Shown here one piece after another: positions 34,019 to 42,732 of a stretch of 64,000 nucleotides of DNA (position 1 is its first letter; each line of letters starts with the position of its first letter). The notes beneath the pieces were generated by a model, which was not told the DNA's origin, did not search any database, and saw nothing but the letters and a program-made list of their open reading frames with translations. Made by a program: the position numbers and the translations under genes. The stretch comes from Spirosoma utsteinense (GTDB taxonomy: Bacteria; Bacteroidota; Bacteroidia; Cytophagales; Spirosomataceae). The stretch is from contig NZ_VFIA01000025.1 of assembly GCF_014282275.1 (NCBI RefSeq), forward strand, positions 29,795-93,794, written 5' to 3'.

Positions 34019-34513
34019 ATGGACTTACTTACTCCCGATCTTGGTCTGTTGTTCTGGCAGGTGGTGGTGTTTCTCGCCCTGTTCCTGATCCTTCGGACAT
34101 TTGCCTGGAAACCGATTACCGATAGCCTGCACGAGCGCGAAAACAACATTCAAAGTGCGCTGGATCTGGCCGAAAAGACGCGGATTGAAATGACCGCTCT
34201 GAAAGCTGATAACGAGAAATTACTGGTTCAGGCCCGCTCGGAGCGCGAAGCTATCCTGCGTGGCGCTAAAGAAACGGCTGACAAAATGGTTGCGGATTCA
34301 CGTGAGCGAGCCGCCATCGAAGGCCAGCGGATGCTGGAGCAGGCGCGCGAAGCGATGCAGAACGAGCGTCAGGCGCTGGTTGCCCAGATGAAGAAAGAAG
34401 TAGTTACACTCTCAATCGATATTGCGGAAAAGGTACTACGTAAAGAGCTTAGCGATAAAACGTCGCAGGAAAAGCTTGTTTCGGACCTGGTATCGAACTC
34501 ACGTTTAAACTAA
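34019..34513 (+). CDS. atpF: F0F1 ATP synthase subunit b
   Basis: The 164-residue protein has one N-terminal membrane helix (GLLFWQVVVFLALFLILRTFAW) followed by a family segment, KPITDSLHERENNIQSALDLAEKTR, and a long charged coiled coil with AREAMQNERQALVAQMKKEVVTLSIDIAEKVLRKELS. Subunit b is the peripheral stalk that holds F1 to F0. It precedes atpH by 6 bp, so the two are almost certainly co-transcribed. Confidence 0.95.
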   Translation: MDLLTPDLGLLFWQVVVFLALFLILRTFAWKPITDSLHERENNIQSALDLAEKTRIEMTALKADNEKLLVQARSEREAILRGAKETADKMVADSRERAAIEGQRMLEQAREAMQNERQALVAQMKKEVVTLSIDIAEKVLRKELSDKTSQEKLVSDLVSNSRLN

Positions 34514-34519
34514 TCGATC

Positions 34520-35059
34520 ATGGCAGTTGCTACTGTAGCCGCTCGTTATGCCAAATCGTTGCTTGATCTGGCAAAGGAGCAGGGCATCGCTGAGACGATG
34601 TACACCGACATGAAGTTCGTGAAAGACACGCTGTCAAAAAACCGGCAGCTGGCGGTGGTTTTGAAGAACCCCATCGTGCGGGCAGAAAAGAAGAATTCAG
34701 TGATGAAGGCTGTTTTTGCCAGCCGTCTGAATCCACTGACTATGTCGTTTTTTCAAATTATTGCCAATAAGAACCGTGAAGCTATTATCGACGCGATTGC
34801 TGAACAGTTTGTGGTTCAGTATGAGCGGTTGAAAGGTGTTGAACGGGCCACGATCATCACGACCATGCCGTTGACCGAGACATTGCGTGAGCAGTTCCGG
34901 GCTATTGTTATGAAGTATACGACCGGGAAATCGGTTGAGTTGGATGAACGGATTGATCCGAAGCTAATCGGAGGCTACGTGCTCCGCGTTGGCGATCAGC
35001 AGATCGATGGCTCGATTCGTAGTCAACTGAACGAAATTAAGCTACAGTTTGCCAATTAA
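34520..35059 (+). CDS. atpH: F0F1 ATP synthase subunit delta
   Basis: The 179-residue protein has the delta/OSCP pattern: VAARYAKSLLDLAKEQGIAE at the N-terminus, KNPIVRAEKKNSVMKAVF, ANKNREAIIDAIAEQFVVQYERLKGVERATIITTMPL, and the C-terminal DERIDPKLIGGYVLRVGDQQIDGSIRSQLNEIK. It links the peripheral stalk to the alpha-beta crown. It is the last atp gene here: a terminator follows 21 bp later and atpA and atpG are absent. Confidence 0.95.
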   Translation: MAVATVAARYAKSLLDLAKEQGIAETMYTDMKFVKDTLSKNRQLAVVLKNPIVRAEKKNSVMKAVFASRLNPLTMSFFQIIANKNREAIIDAIAEQFVVQYERLKGVERATIITTMPLTETLREQFRAIVMKYTTGKSVELDERIDPKLIGGYVLRVGDQQIDGSIRSQLNEIKLQFAN

Positions 35060-35080
35060 GCTGAAGCCTCTTCTTTATCG

Positions 35081-35115
35081 AAAATGCCGCTTTCATCATA
35101 GGAAGCGGCATTTTT
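35081..35115 (+). terminator. Rho-independent terminator after atpH
   Basis: AAAATGCCGCTT (35081-35092) pairs with AAGCGGCATTTT (35103-35114) around a 10-base loop, with the T-run at 35111-35115. It closes the atp operon before any F1 catalytic subunit gene. Confidence 0.85.
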
Positions 35116-35122
35116 CTGTTTA

Positions 35123-35250
35123 AAGCCCTGCCAGTGGTCCGATAGGACTCTGGTAGTGGCTGAGACAGATGCGGCAAACAGTGGTAGTACTCAATGATGG
35201 CGGTGGTAGCAAAAGCCACTACCAGGGTCTATCGACCACTGGCAGGGCTT
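35123..35250. repeat. 128-bp palindromic element between atpH and a hydrolase gene
   Basis: A 39-bp left arm (35123-35161) and a 37-bp right arm (35214-35250) are near-perfect inverted copies, differing by two single-base indels and one substitution. Each arm starts or ends at AAGCCCTGCCAGTGGTC. The 52-bp middle has short GTGGTAG copies. The shape suggests a MITE-like element. Confidence 0.65.
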
Positions 35251-35253
35251 CTG

Positions 35254-36162
35254 CTACCACCACTTTTCGTAGCCTATGGGTGGTTTCCAGGTAGATTTCG
35301 GTTCGAAATGGTGCCAGAGAATTGACGATACATTACGGAGTAAGGCATACCCTTCATTGGTGCGTTCCCAGCTTTCGTCTTTTTGGTTTTTCGTCATGAC
35401 GCAGTATACATATTCGCCATGGGGCGCATGAACGAGTACGACCTCTGACCGAGCCTGATTGACCGCTCCGTTCTTACAGGCGGTTTTGATCTGGGGTGGC
35501 AACTGCGACAGGCCATCGTTATCCCAGAACTGCCTGCCCAGATTTCGATACATTTCGTCGCTGGCATCAGGACTAACAGCATGGCCTTCCCGGATGTAAG
35601 TGATTAAGTCAGCTAACTCGCGGGGTGTTGTTTGTCCCCAGCCATATTGTTTCTGATGAGCGGCCCGGCCCGGAGTACGGGAGTTGACCCGTGTCTGGTG
35701 AAACCCGTTTGTTTCGAGCCACTGATTGATAGCCGAACCCCCGCCTGCCAGAGCCTGGCACCATAGACTGCCCGTGTTATCACTGACGGTTTCCATGAGC
35801 ATAACTACTTTACTGAGCGATAGCTCGGCTCCGTCTTTCAACGACCCCACAATACCATCGTCATAATGCAATGAGTCTTTGTAGACCAATGGCTGGTTGT
35901 AGGTCAACTCCCCCCGGTGTATTTTATCAAATAGCCCACATTGAATAGGGATTTTAACCGTACTGGCTGTTGGAAACAGGGAGTCGGCATTGATGGCAAC
36001 TGTCTTTCCCGTGCGCAGGTTACGGACGTAAACGCCCACATCGCCCCGGAAACCAGCCAGCGCCGTCTTGAGTTGGGCTTCAAGCTTTTTGTCGGTCTTC
36101 GTTGACTGGCTATAGCCAAGGAGTGAGGGAAAGCTAAGCAGAAAGATAAAGAGGATGCGCAT
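35254..36162 (-). CDS. Class A beta-lactamase-related serine hydrolase
   Basis: The 302-residue protein has a signal peptide (MRILFIFLLSFPSLLGYSQS). Class A landmarks are present: S67-T-V-K70 in ASTVKIPIQ, S127-D-N in VSDNTGSLW, and K230-N-G in ACKNGAVNQARSE in place of KTG. The omega loop (about 157-175) reads RVNSRTPGRAAHQ and has no Glu where class A enzymes have Glu166. It may therefore bind or react with beta-lactam-like or peptide substrates without efficient turnover. It is a periplasmic protein by signal. A GNAT gene lies 7 bp upstream on the same strand. Confidence 0.85.
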   Translation of the reverse strand: MRILFIFLLSFPSLLGYSQSTKTDKKLEAQLKTALAGFRGDVGVYVRNLRTGKTVAINADSLFPTASTVKIPIQCGLFDKIHRGELTYNQPLVYKDSLHYDDGIVGSLKDGAELSLSKVVMLMETVSDNTGSLWCQALAGGGSAINQWLETNGFHQTRVNSRTPGRAAHQKQYGWGQTTPRELADLITYIREGHAVSPDASDEMYRNLGRQFWDNDGLSQLPPQIKTACKNGAVNQARSEVVLVHAPHGEYVYCVMTKNQKDESWERTNEGYALLRNVSSILWHHFEPKSTWKPPIGYEKWW

Positions 36163-36169
36163 GGGAGGA

Positions 36170-36619
36170 TTACAGCGATTTGACTAACTTAAAATGAGTA
36201 CAGGAGAAGTGTTCCCGTTCGTAGAAACGAATCGTTTCAGTGCGTTTCTGATTGGTTGTTACCTCCAGATGAGTGAAACCCTCCCGACTTGCCAGTTCGC
36301 CAAGTGCAGCGATAAACTGGTGACCAATTCGCTGTTTGCGCTGGTCGGGCTTCACATAAAGTTCCTGAATTTCACCGACCTTACCCGTATGGTGTAACAG
36401 ATACTGAACGTGGCAACTGAGAAACCCAACGGGCAAGCCATCTTGTTCGGCAATCAGATAATGAACCATGGGATTCGCCAGGTTACCCTCAAAGATCAAT
36501 TGAAAGGCTGAGCGGTTCAGCGCTGTGTCTTCCAGATCGCATAGGAATTCGTAAACTACATCCACATCGGTCTGATGGGCAGGTCGTATCGTTACCAATG
36601 GAGTAGATTGATTTGTCAC
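36170..36619 (-). CDS. GNAT family N-acetyltransferase
   Basis: The 149-residue protein has a clear acetyl-CoA site: VGEIQELYVKPDQRKQRIGHQFIAALGELASREGF, with the RKQRIG loop (R/Q-x-x-G-x-A type) at residues about 93-98. A closing TNQKRTETIRFYEREHFSCT follows, matching the beta5-alpha4 region. The substrate is unknown. It ends 7 bp before the beta-lactamase-like gene and is probably in one transcript with it. Confidence 0.88.
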   Translation of the reverse strand: MTNQSTPLVTIRPAHQTDVDVVYEFLCDLEDTALNRSAFQLIFEGNLANPMVHYLIAEQDGLPVGFLSCHVQYLLHHTGKVGEIQELYVKPDQRKQRIGHQFIAALGELASREGFTHLEVTTNQKRTETIRFYEREHFSCTHFKLVKSL

Positions 36620-36803
36620 GGTGTTTCTAATGGGAGGTATTGGCTCTATTAGGGTGTAGAATTGCCTAAGTTGTCAATTTACAGGCTATAGCGGACTTCG
36701 ACAAGGATAATGCGTCCAATAGGCAGGTACTTGCCAATTTCTGGCAACCAAGTTATCAAGCAGTGTTCATACTAGTAAATACCTATTAAAATAATTAAAA
36801 TAT

Positions 36804-39350
36804 ATGTTCTATAGATGCAATTGGTATACTCTTTATTATACATTTGTACATATATGTTTATCCGTAACATCACTTGTACTTATGACCGTTCTGACTGGAT
36901 TCGCGCAATCGACCTTATCTCCCCAATCAGTTTTAAATCCACCGGCAACGCCCCTGTTGACCATCGACCCCTACACGAGCTTATGGTCATTTGGTGACCA
37001 GCTTGCGGGTGACGCTACTCGCCACTGGACCGGGCAGGTTCAGCAATTGAACGGGATCATCCGCGTCGATGGCCAGACATTTCGGTTCATGGGTAAGCCC
37101 TCCTTTGTGGGTGAAACCATTGTCCCTTCAGCAGAGCGGCAGGCTTATCAGGCCCGGTTCATAACAGGCAAGCCTCAGTCGGACGCATGGACAAAACCTG
37201 ATTTCGACGATAGCCAGTGGACTGTAGGCGAAGGCACGTTCGGGAGCCGACCAACCGACCATACGCCCTGGTCCACCCCTGACATCTACGTTCGGAGAAC
37301 GGTTATGCTCGATCGGGTACCCGATGGTCCCCTGATGGTCGATGCCATACAGAACGATAATTACGAACTGTTCATAAACGGCGAACGAGTGGCGAACGTC
37401 GCGGGGGTCACGCCCAACTACCGTTTGACACCGACCCACAGGAAAGCTTCGGATCTACTTCGGGAGGGTAAGAATGTTATTGCCTTTCATAGTCAGAATC
37501 TTTCCGGCCCGGGTTTTGTCGATATAGGGCTGGTTGAGGAGCGGGTACTGGCTGATAAATCCGCCACTCAAACGGGCCGGCACATGACCGCTACCCAATC
37601 GGTCTATACGTTCACAGCAGGAGGGATTGGCCTGACAGTTACGTTTATGGCACCATTGCTGATGGATAATCTGACAGCCCTTTCCCGGCCAGTGCAGTAC
37701 GTCAGTTATCGCGTTCAGTCGACAGATGGTAAAGCCCATGACGTTCAGCTATACACCGACGTATCGGCTGAGCTGGCCGTTAACTCGCCCGACCAACTGG
37801 TCACGTGGCGACGGGGCCGGGCCGGTAAGCTCGACTATATGCGCGTTGGTACGGTGGAGCAGAAGGTTCTTGGCCGTCAAGGCGATGATGTTCGGATCGA
37901 CTGGGGCCATTTATACGTAGCGTCTGCCGTAGAAGCCGGTACCAGTCGGCGGATTGGTTCGTTGCTCAGCGCCCGGAATCAATTCGAACGTGAAGGACGC
38001 GTAACGGATTTGCATGAACGGATGCCCCGCATCGTAAACGACAGCCTACCCGTACTGGCTACCAGTATGGCCCTGGGCAAAGTAGATGGTATGGCCGTTG
38101 AACGACATCTCCTCATTGGCTACGACGATGTGAAGTCGGTTGAATATGCTGGCCAACCGCTCAATGCCTGGTGGCGCCGGGATGGTAAAACAACCATTGA
38201 GCAGGCCCTGCAGGCGGCTGAAGCCGACTATGGAAAGCTGAAAGTTGCCTGCGATGTGTTTGATAAAAAGCTTTACGCCGACGCGCTGGCAGCTGGTGGG
38301 GCGGATTATGCCGCGCTATGCATACTGGGCTACCGGCAGGCGATTTCGGCGCATAAACTCGTTGCCGGACCAGCGGGTGAAGCGTTCTTCTTTTCGAAGG
38401 AAAACTTCTCGAATGGCTCCATCGGTACCGTCGACGTGACTTATCCCTCAGCACCTTTGTTCCTGCTCTACAATCCGTTGTTGTTGAAGGGTATGATGGA
38501 ACCCATCTTTCAATACTCGGAGAGCGGCCGGTGGACAAAACCGTTTGCTGCTCACGATGTGGGTACCTATCCAATTGCTAACGGGCAAACGTACGGGGAG
38601 GATATGCCAGTTGAAGAGTGTGGCAATATGCTTATTCTGACAGCCGCCATTGCCGCCGTCGAAGGGAACCCCAATTACGCCAGAAAGCACTGGTCAACGC
38701 TGACGATCTGGACGGACTACCTGATAAAAAATGGGTTCGACCCCACCAATCAACTCTGTACCGATGATTTCGCCGGTCACATCGCCCGTAACGCGAACCT
38801 GTCTGTTAAAGCAATCATGGGTATTGCCAGTTATGGGTATCTAGCCGGTCGAATGGGAGATAAGGAGCGCGAAAAAGAGTATATCGATATGGCCCGGGCT
38901 ATGGCCCGTAAGTGGATGAAGATGGCTGAAGATCGGTCGGAGGGGGCAAAACCTCATTATACACTGACATTCGAGAACCCCGGTACCTGGAGCCAGAAAT
39001 ATAATCTGGTATGGGATAAATTACTGCAACTGAACATATTCCCGGCTGAAGTAGCGCAAACCGAAATTGCTTATTACCTCACCAGGCAACAGCCGTTTGG
39101 TTTGCCATTAGACAGCCGAAAAACGTATACCAAGTCGGACTGGATTGTCTGGACAGCCACCCTGGCAGACCGTCAGACTGATTTTCAGTCTTTGATTGCA
39201 CCTGTGTTGAAGTTCGTTAATGAAAGCCCCGACCGGGTTCCACTCAATGACTGGCACGAAACGACCGACGGCCGGAAGGTTGGTTTTCAGGCCCGCTCGG
39301 TGGTAGGCGGGTACTATATCAAGATGCTGGAGAAACGACTGGTTAAATAA
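36804..39350 (+). CDS. Large secreted glutaminase-like protein (DUF5127/DUF4965/DUF1793 type)
   Basis: The 848-residue protein starts at ATG 36804, needed to include the signal peptide (YTFVHICLSVTSLVLMTVLTGFAQS). The domain order matches the Bacteroidota and fungal GtaA-like glutaminase family: an N-terminal beta-sandwich (PATPLLTIDPYTSLWSFGDQLAG), a middle region with a galactose-binding-like insert (SDAWTKPDFDDSQWTVGEGTFG), and a C-terminal alpha-toroid with KENFSNGSIGTVDVTYPSAPLFLLYNP and NGQTYGEDMPVEECGNMLIL. It is secreted or periplasmic. The true substrate is unproven; the glutaminase name comes from fungal relatives. Confidence 0.85.
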   Translation: MFYRCNWYTLYYTFVHICLSVTSLVLMTVLTGFAQSTLSPQSVLNPPATPLLTIDPYTSLWSFGDQLAGDATRHWTGQVQQLNGIIRVDGQTFRFMGKPSFVGETIVPSAERQAYQARFITGKPQSDAWTKPDFDDSQWTVGEGTFGSRPTDHTPWSTPDIYVRRTVMLDRVPDGPLMVDAIQNDNYELFINGERVANVAGVTPNYRLTPTHRKASDLLREGKNVIAFHSQNLSGPGFVDIGLVEERVLADKSATQTGRHMTATQSVYTFTAGGIGLTVTFMAPLLMDNLTALSRPVQYVSYRVQSTDGKAHDVQLYTDVSAELAVNSPDQLVTWRRGRAGKLDYMRVGTVEQKVLGRQGDDVRIDWGHLYVASAVEAGTSRRIGSLLSARNQFEREGRVTDLHERMPRIVNDSLPVLATSMALGKVDGMAVERHLLIGYDDVKSVEYAGQPLNAWWRRDGKTTIEQALQAAEADYGKLKVACDVFDKKLYADALAAGGADYAALCILGYRQAISAHKLVAGPAGEAFFFSKENFSNGSIGTVDVTYPSAPLFLLYNPLLLKGMMEPIFQYSESGRWTKPFAAHDVGTYPIANGQTYGEDMPVEECGNMLILTAAIAAVEGNPNYARKHWSTLTIWTDYLIKNGFDPTNQLCTDDFAGHIARNANLSVKAIMGIASYGYLAGRMGDKEREKEYIDMARAMARKWMKMAEDRSEGAKPHYTLTFENPGTWSQKYNLVWDKLLQLNIFPAEVAQTEIAYYLTRQQPFGLPLDSRKTYTKSDWIVWTATLADRQTDFQSLIAPVLKFVNESPDRVPLNDWHETTDGRKVGFQARSVVGGYYIKMLEKRLVK

Positions 39351-39366
39351 GCCACCCGCCAGAAGT

Positions 39367-39434
39367 CCGCAAGCCCCTGTACCTGATTATGGTCCTTTAT
39401 TAACCATTCACAGGATAGGGGCTTGCGGGCTTTT
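39367..39434. terminator. Terminator between convergent genes
   Basis: CCGCAAGCCCCT (39367-39378) pairs with AGGGGCTTGCGG (39417-39428) over a 38-base loop, followed by GCTTTT. It is placed between the glutaminase-like gene and the NAD(P)-binding gene and may act on both strands. Confidence 0.65.
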
Positions 39435-39448
39435 AATAACGACGGGTG

Positions 39449-40105
39449 CTAAAAGGCTTGCAGTGCGTCCGATTCGTAGGCATGTTTGCCCGTTAACCCC
39501 TGCTGGGCTGTCGTCAGCATGGCGTTGGCGACTTTGAAAGCCTCAATGCCTTTATACCGTGCCGGAATGAGCGGGCTGAATAGCCGCATGGCTCCTTCGG
39601 CCAGGCGTTCACCAAGCCGGTTTTCGCCCCGGTTACCGAGCAGGAGGGAAGGGCGAAAAATTAACAAGGTTGGTATGTTCAGTGCCAACAGGTCACGTTC
39701 TACCTCTCCCTTTACCCGATTGTAAAAAAAAGACGATTCCGGATCTGCTCCCATTGCTGTAACAATCGCAAATTGCTTGATACCATTGGCCAGTCCCAGG
39801 CGGGCGATATCCATTGGATACTGATAATCAACCTTTCTGAACGCTTCTTTCGAACCCGCCTTTTTCATTGTCGTGCCAAGACAGCAAAATATATCGTCGG
39901 CGTTGATGAGTAACCCATTGGGACGTTCGAAATCAAATGGTATCTCCTGCAAACGAGGATGTTTCCAGCTTAACGAATGCCGGACTAAAACTTTTACGTT
40001 CTCGTATCGTGATGACTCAATAAGTTGATGAGCTAACAGATCGCCGATAAGACCCGTTGCACCGAGAATTAACGCCGTTTTATGATTGAGTGTTGTCATA
40101 ATCAA
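39449..40105 (-). CDS. NAD(P)-binding oxidoreductase (atypical SDR, TIP30-like)
   Basis: The 218-residue protein has a Rossmann start with the dinucleotide motif GATGLIGDLL, then VKVLVRHSL and NADDIFCCLGTTMKKAGSKEAFRKVDYQYPMDIARLGLANG, a pattern of the TIP30/HTATIP2-type atypical SDR. FYNRVKGEVERDL (Y-x3-K) and LLIFRPSLLLGNRGENRLGERL follow. ATG at 40105 and 40099 are both possible starts. It is cytosolic; the substrate is not evident. It converges on the glutaminase-like gene and is divergent from the MG2/plug protein. Confidence 0.85.
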   Translation of the reverse strand: MIMTTLNHKTALILGATGLIGDLLAHQLIESSRYENVKVLVRHSLSWKHPRLQEIPFDFERPNGLLINADDIFCCLGTTMKKAGSKEAFRKVDYQYPMDIARLGLANGIKQFAIVTAMGADPESSFFYNRVKGEVERDLLALNIPTLLIFRPSLLLGNRGENRLGERLAEGAMRLFSPLIPARYKGIEAFKVANAMLTTAQQGLTGKHAYESDALQAF

Positions 40106-40173
40106 AGAGGGTATTTTCGCTAATTTAGTCGCTCGATTAGTAAACGAAGTAACTACGTCTCAAAATCTATTCT

Positions 40174-42675
40174 ATGTTTTTTGCATTTAGCCGGGTTGTT
40201 TTCCTGCTTTTATTACTGAGTGCCGGCGTTTTGTTTGCTTTCGTCAACAATGATGATGCGTTTGTGAGGCAGCTGGTTGAGCGGCTTCAAGCCTACAGTG
40301 AACAACGTCCAATTGAGAAAGTATACCTACATACCGACCGGGATATTTATCTCACTGGCGAAACGATCTGGATAAAAGGCTATCTGTTCAATGGGAATAG
40401 TCACGTTGCCGATACGGTTAGCCGGGTGTTGTACGTCGAACTGGTTGACCCCGCTGCCCGTAAGATCCGGCAGCGGTTGCAACTACGGGTAACGGATAGT
40501 TACGCACCCGGTCAGTTGAGCCTCCCGGATTCTATTTCCGCTGGCACCTATCAGTTGCGGGCTTATACCAGTTACATGCGTAATGAGCCAGACGATTACT
40601 TCTATACCAAAACACTAACCATACTACAGCCAGATGCGTCAGCCAGTACGGGTAGTCCACAGCAAAAACCGCTCCCGCGTCAACTGGATGTTCAATTTTT
40701 GCCTGAAGGGGGCCAACTGGTGGCGGGTCTCGACGGGCGTGTAGCTTTCAAAGCCATAGGGAGCGGAGGGCGTTCCGTCCCGGTTAGCGGGTTTGTCCTG
40801 AATGCCAAAAAAGACACGATAACCGGTTTTTTTAGTCTGCATACCGGCATGGGTTACTTCGCGATCAAACCCGAAGCCGGGCAAACCTATACGGCTTTCG
40901 TGCAGCATGCCAATGGTAGCCTTGACGCTTATCCAATACCTGTTGTAAAACCGCAGGGTATCGTGATGCAAGTGGACAACTTAACCAGCAAGGAGTACAT
41001 ACGGGTATATTTGCGGCATAATAAAGTGGTCGAGACCGAATCGTCGGCTACGGCGATGACGCTGGTCGCTCAAACGAGGGGTATCCTGGTTCATGCCGTA
41101 ACGGTGCCATTTGGCAAGACTGCGTCGGTGGTTCAACTCCCCAAAGCGGAGTTTCCCGAAGGCATTGCGCAACTAACGCTATTCGACGAAGCAAACAAAC
41201 CTGTTGGCGAACGGCTGGTCTTCGTCAACAGGAATGAGCAGCTAACGGTTGGTATAACATCTGACAAAACGACGTATAAAAATCGCGAAAAAGTCGAACT
41301 CACTGTTACAACAACAGACGCTGCCGGGAAACCCGTAGCGGCCAACCTGTCGCTGGCGGCTGTTGATGCGCGGCTATCGCCCGAGGCCGATTCCAATAGT
41401 GCTACCATCACGTCGCACCTGCTGCTGTCATCAGACCTGATGGGTACTATAGAACAGCCGGGTTACTACTTCGATTCCAGACAGGCCAACCGTACCCAAC
41501 ACCTCGATTTGCTGATGATGACCCAGGGGTGGAGACGGTTTGCCTGGGCGGATGTGCTGGCAGGTACGATTCCCGCCAGAAAATACCCGCTTGAGCAAGG
41601 GTTGTCACTGACAGGGCGGGTGGTTCGCCCGAATGGAAAAGACATTGGCGGAAAGGTAAAGCTTACTTTCATTCTGGCACGTCGTGATAGCCTGGGTAAA
41701 GAGGGCCAGCGTGACTTTTTGGTGGGCGAGTCCGACGAACTGGGAAATTATGCAGCCTACGATCTTGATTTTTCCGATACGACGACGGTATTGATCCAGG
41801 GAACGAAAGGGAAGGCCAACCGCGATTTGGTGATAACGCTCGACCAGTTGCTCAACCCTGCCATTACCGTGACCAGGGTGCCCTACAACCCGTTTGAATT
41901 TCGGCGTGATGAGTTGGCCGAATTTGTAAAGCGGACCAGTGAATACCTGGAAATTGAACGCCAGATCCGGCGAAATGGGGAGGTATTGCTCCAGAGTGTA
42001 ACCGTGAAGGCAAAGCGCGTTCAGGAGCGGGACTCACGAACAATTTATGGTACGCCGGACGCCAGTGTTAAATTCGATCAAAACAACGCGGCTGGACGAC
42101 TGACCATTCTGGATGTCATTCAGGGGCGTATTGCGGGCGTTCAGATAACAGGTTCAGGATTTAGCGCACGTGTACAGATTCGGGGGGCGGCCAACTTCAG
42201 TGGGCCAGTCGAACCCCTCTTTCTGCTGGATGGAATGCCTGTCGATTTGCAAACAGTCCTGAGTATATCCGTGCAGGACGTGGAGAAGGTAGACGTACTG
42301 AAAGGGGCTTCGGCGGCTATTTACGGGTCACGGGGCAGTGGGGGCGTTATTTCTGTGCTGACTAAACGGGGATCGCCCGAGTATGATCTTTCCAAAGATG
42401 CTGCTCCCGGTACACTGGTCGCGAAATTGCCCGGATACGCGGCCGTCCGCCAGTTTTATGCGCCCCGCTATGCGGTAAAAAATGAGCAGTCAGACCGACG
42501 CCCCGATTATCGGACTACGTTGTTTTGGGAGCCGCTGGTTCAAACAGGTGCCGACGGGAAAGCAACGGTATCGTTTTATACCTCTGATTCGAAAACCAAC
42601 CTTCGTATCCGGGCCGAAGGCGCTACCGCCAGTGGCCGGCCGGGTGTAGGCACGGGAACTGTACGGGTGGAGTAA
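40174..42675 (+). CDS. MG2-like protein with a TonB-dependent receptor plug domain
   Basis: The 833-residue protein has a signal peptide (FSRVVFLLLLLSAGVLFAFVNN). An N-terminal macroglobulin-like region starts PIEKVYLHTDRDIYLTGETIWIKGYLF and contains several beta-sandwich repeats up to about residue 600 (for example TYKNREKVELTVTTTDAAGKPVAANLSLAAVD). Residues about 609-737 form a TonB plug (LQSVTVKAKRV, ILDVIQGRIAGVQITGSG, RGAANFSGPVEPLFLLDGMPV, VEKVDVLKGASAAIYGSRGSGGVISVLTKRG). No 22-strand barrel follows; only about 95 residues remain, ending in a SusC-unlike TVSFYTSDSKTNLRIRAEG. The role is unknown; it probably acts at the outer membrane surface or periplasm. Confidence 0.88.
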   Translation: MFFAFSRVVFLLLLLSAGVLFAFVNNDDAFVRQLVERLQAYSEQRPIEKVYLHTDRDIYLTGETIWIKGYLFNGNSHVADTVSRVLYVELVDPAARKIRQRLQLRVTDSYAPGQLSLPDSISAGTYQLRAYTSYMRNEPDDYFYTKTLTILQPDASASTGSPQQKPLPRQLDVQFLPEGGQLVAGLDGRVAFKAIGSGGRSVPVSGFVLNAKKDTITGFFSLHTGMGYFAIKPEAGQTYTAFVQHANGSLDAYPIPVVKPQGIVMQVDNLTSKEYIRVYLRHNKVVETESSATAMTLVAQTRGILVHAVTVPFGKTASVVQLPKAEFPEGIAQLTLFDEANKPVGERLVFVNRNEQLTVGITSDKTTYKNREKVELTVTTTDAAGKPVAANLSLAAVDARLSPEADSNSATITSHLLLSSDLMGTIEQPGYYFDSRQANRTQHLDLLMMTQGWRRFAWADVLAGTIPARKYPLEQGLSLTGRVVRPNGKDIGGKVKLTFILARRDSLGKEGQRDFLVGESDELGNYAAYDLDFSDTTTVLIQGTKGKANRDLVITLDQLLNPAITVTRVPYNPFEFRRDELAEFVKRTSEYLEIERQIRRNGEVLLQSVTVKAKRVQERDSRTIYGTPDASVKFDQNNAAGRLTILDVIQGRIAGVQITGSGFSARVQIRGAANFSGPVEPLFLLDGMPVDLQTVLSISVQDVEKVDVLKGASAAIYGSRGSGGVISVLTKRGSPEYDLSKDAAPGTLVAKLPGYAAVRQFYAPRYAVKNEQSDRRPDYRTTLFWEPLVQTGADGKATVSFYTSDSKTNLRIRAEGATASGRPGVGTGTVRVE

Positions 42676-42732
42676 TGTAATTGACTTCGTTGCTTATACG
42701 ATACGCTGCTTTACCATTCCTAACACAAAACC

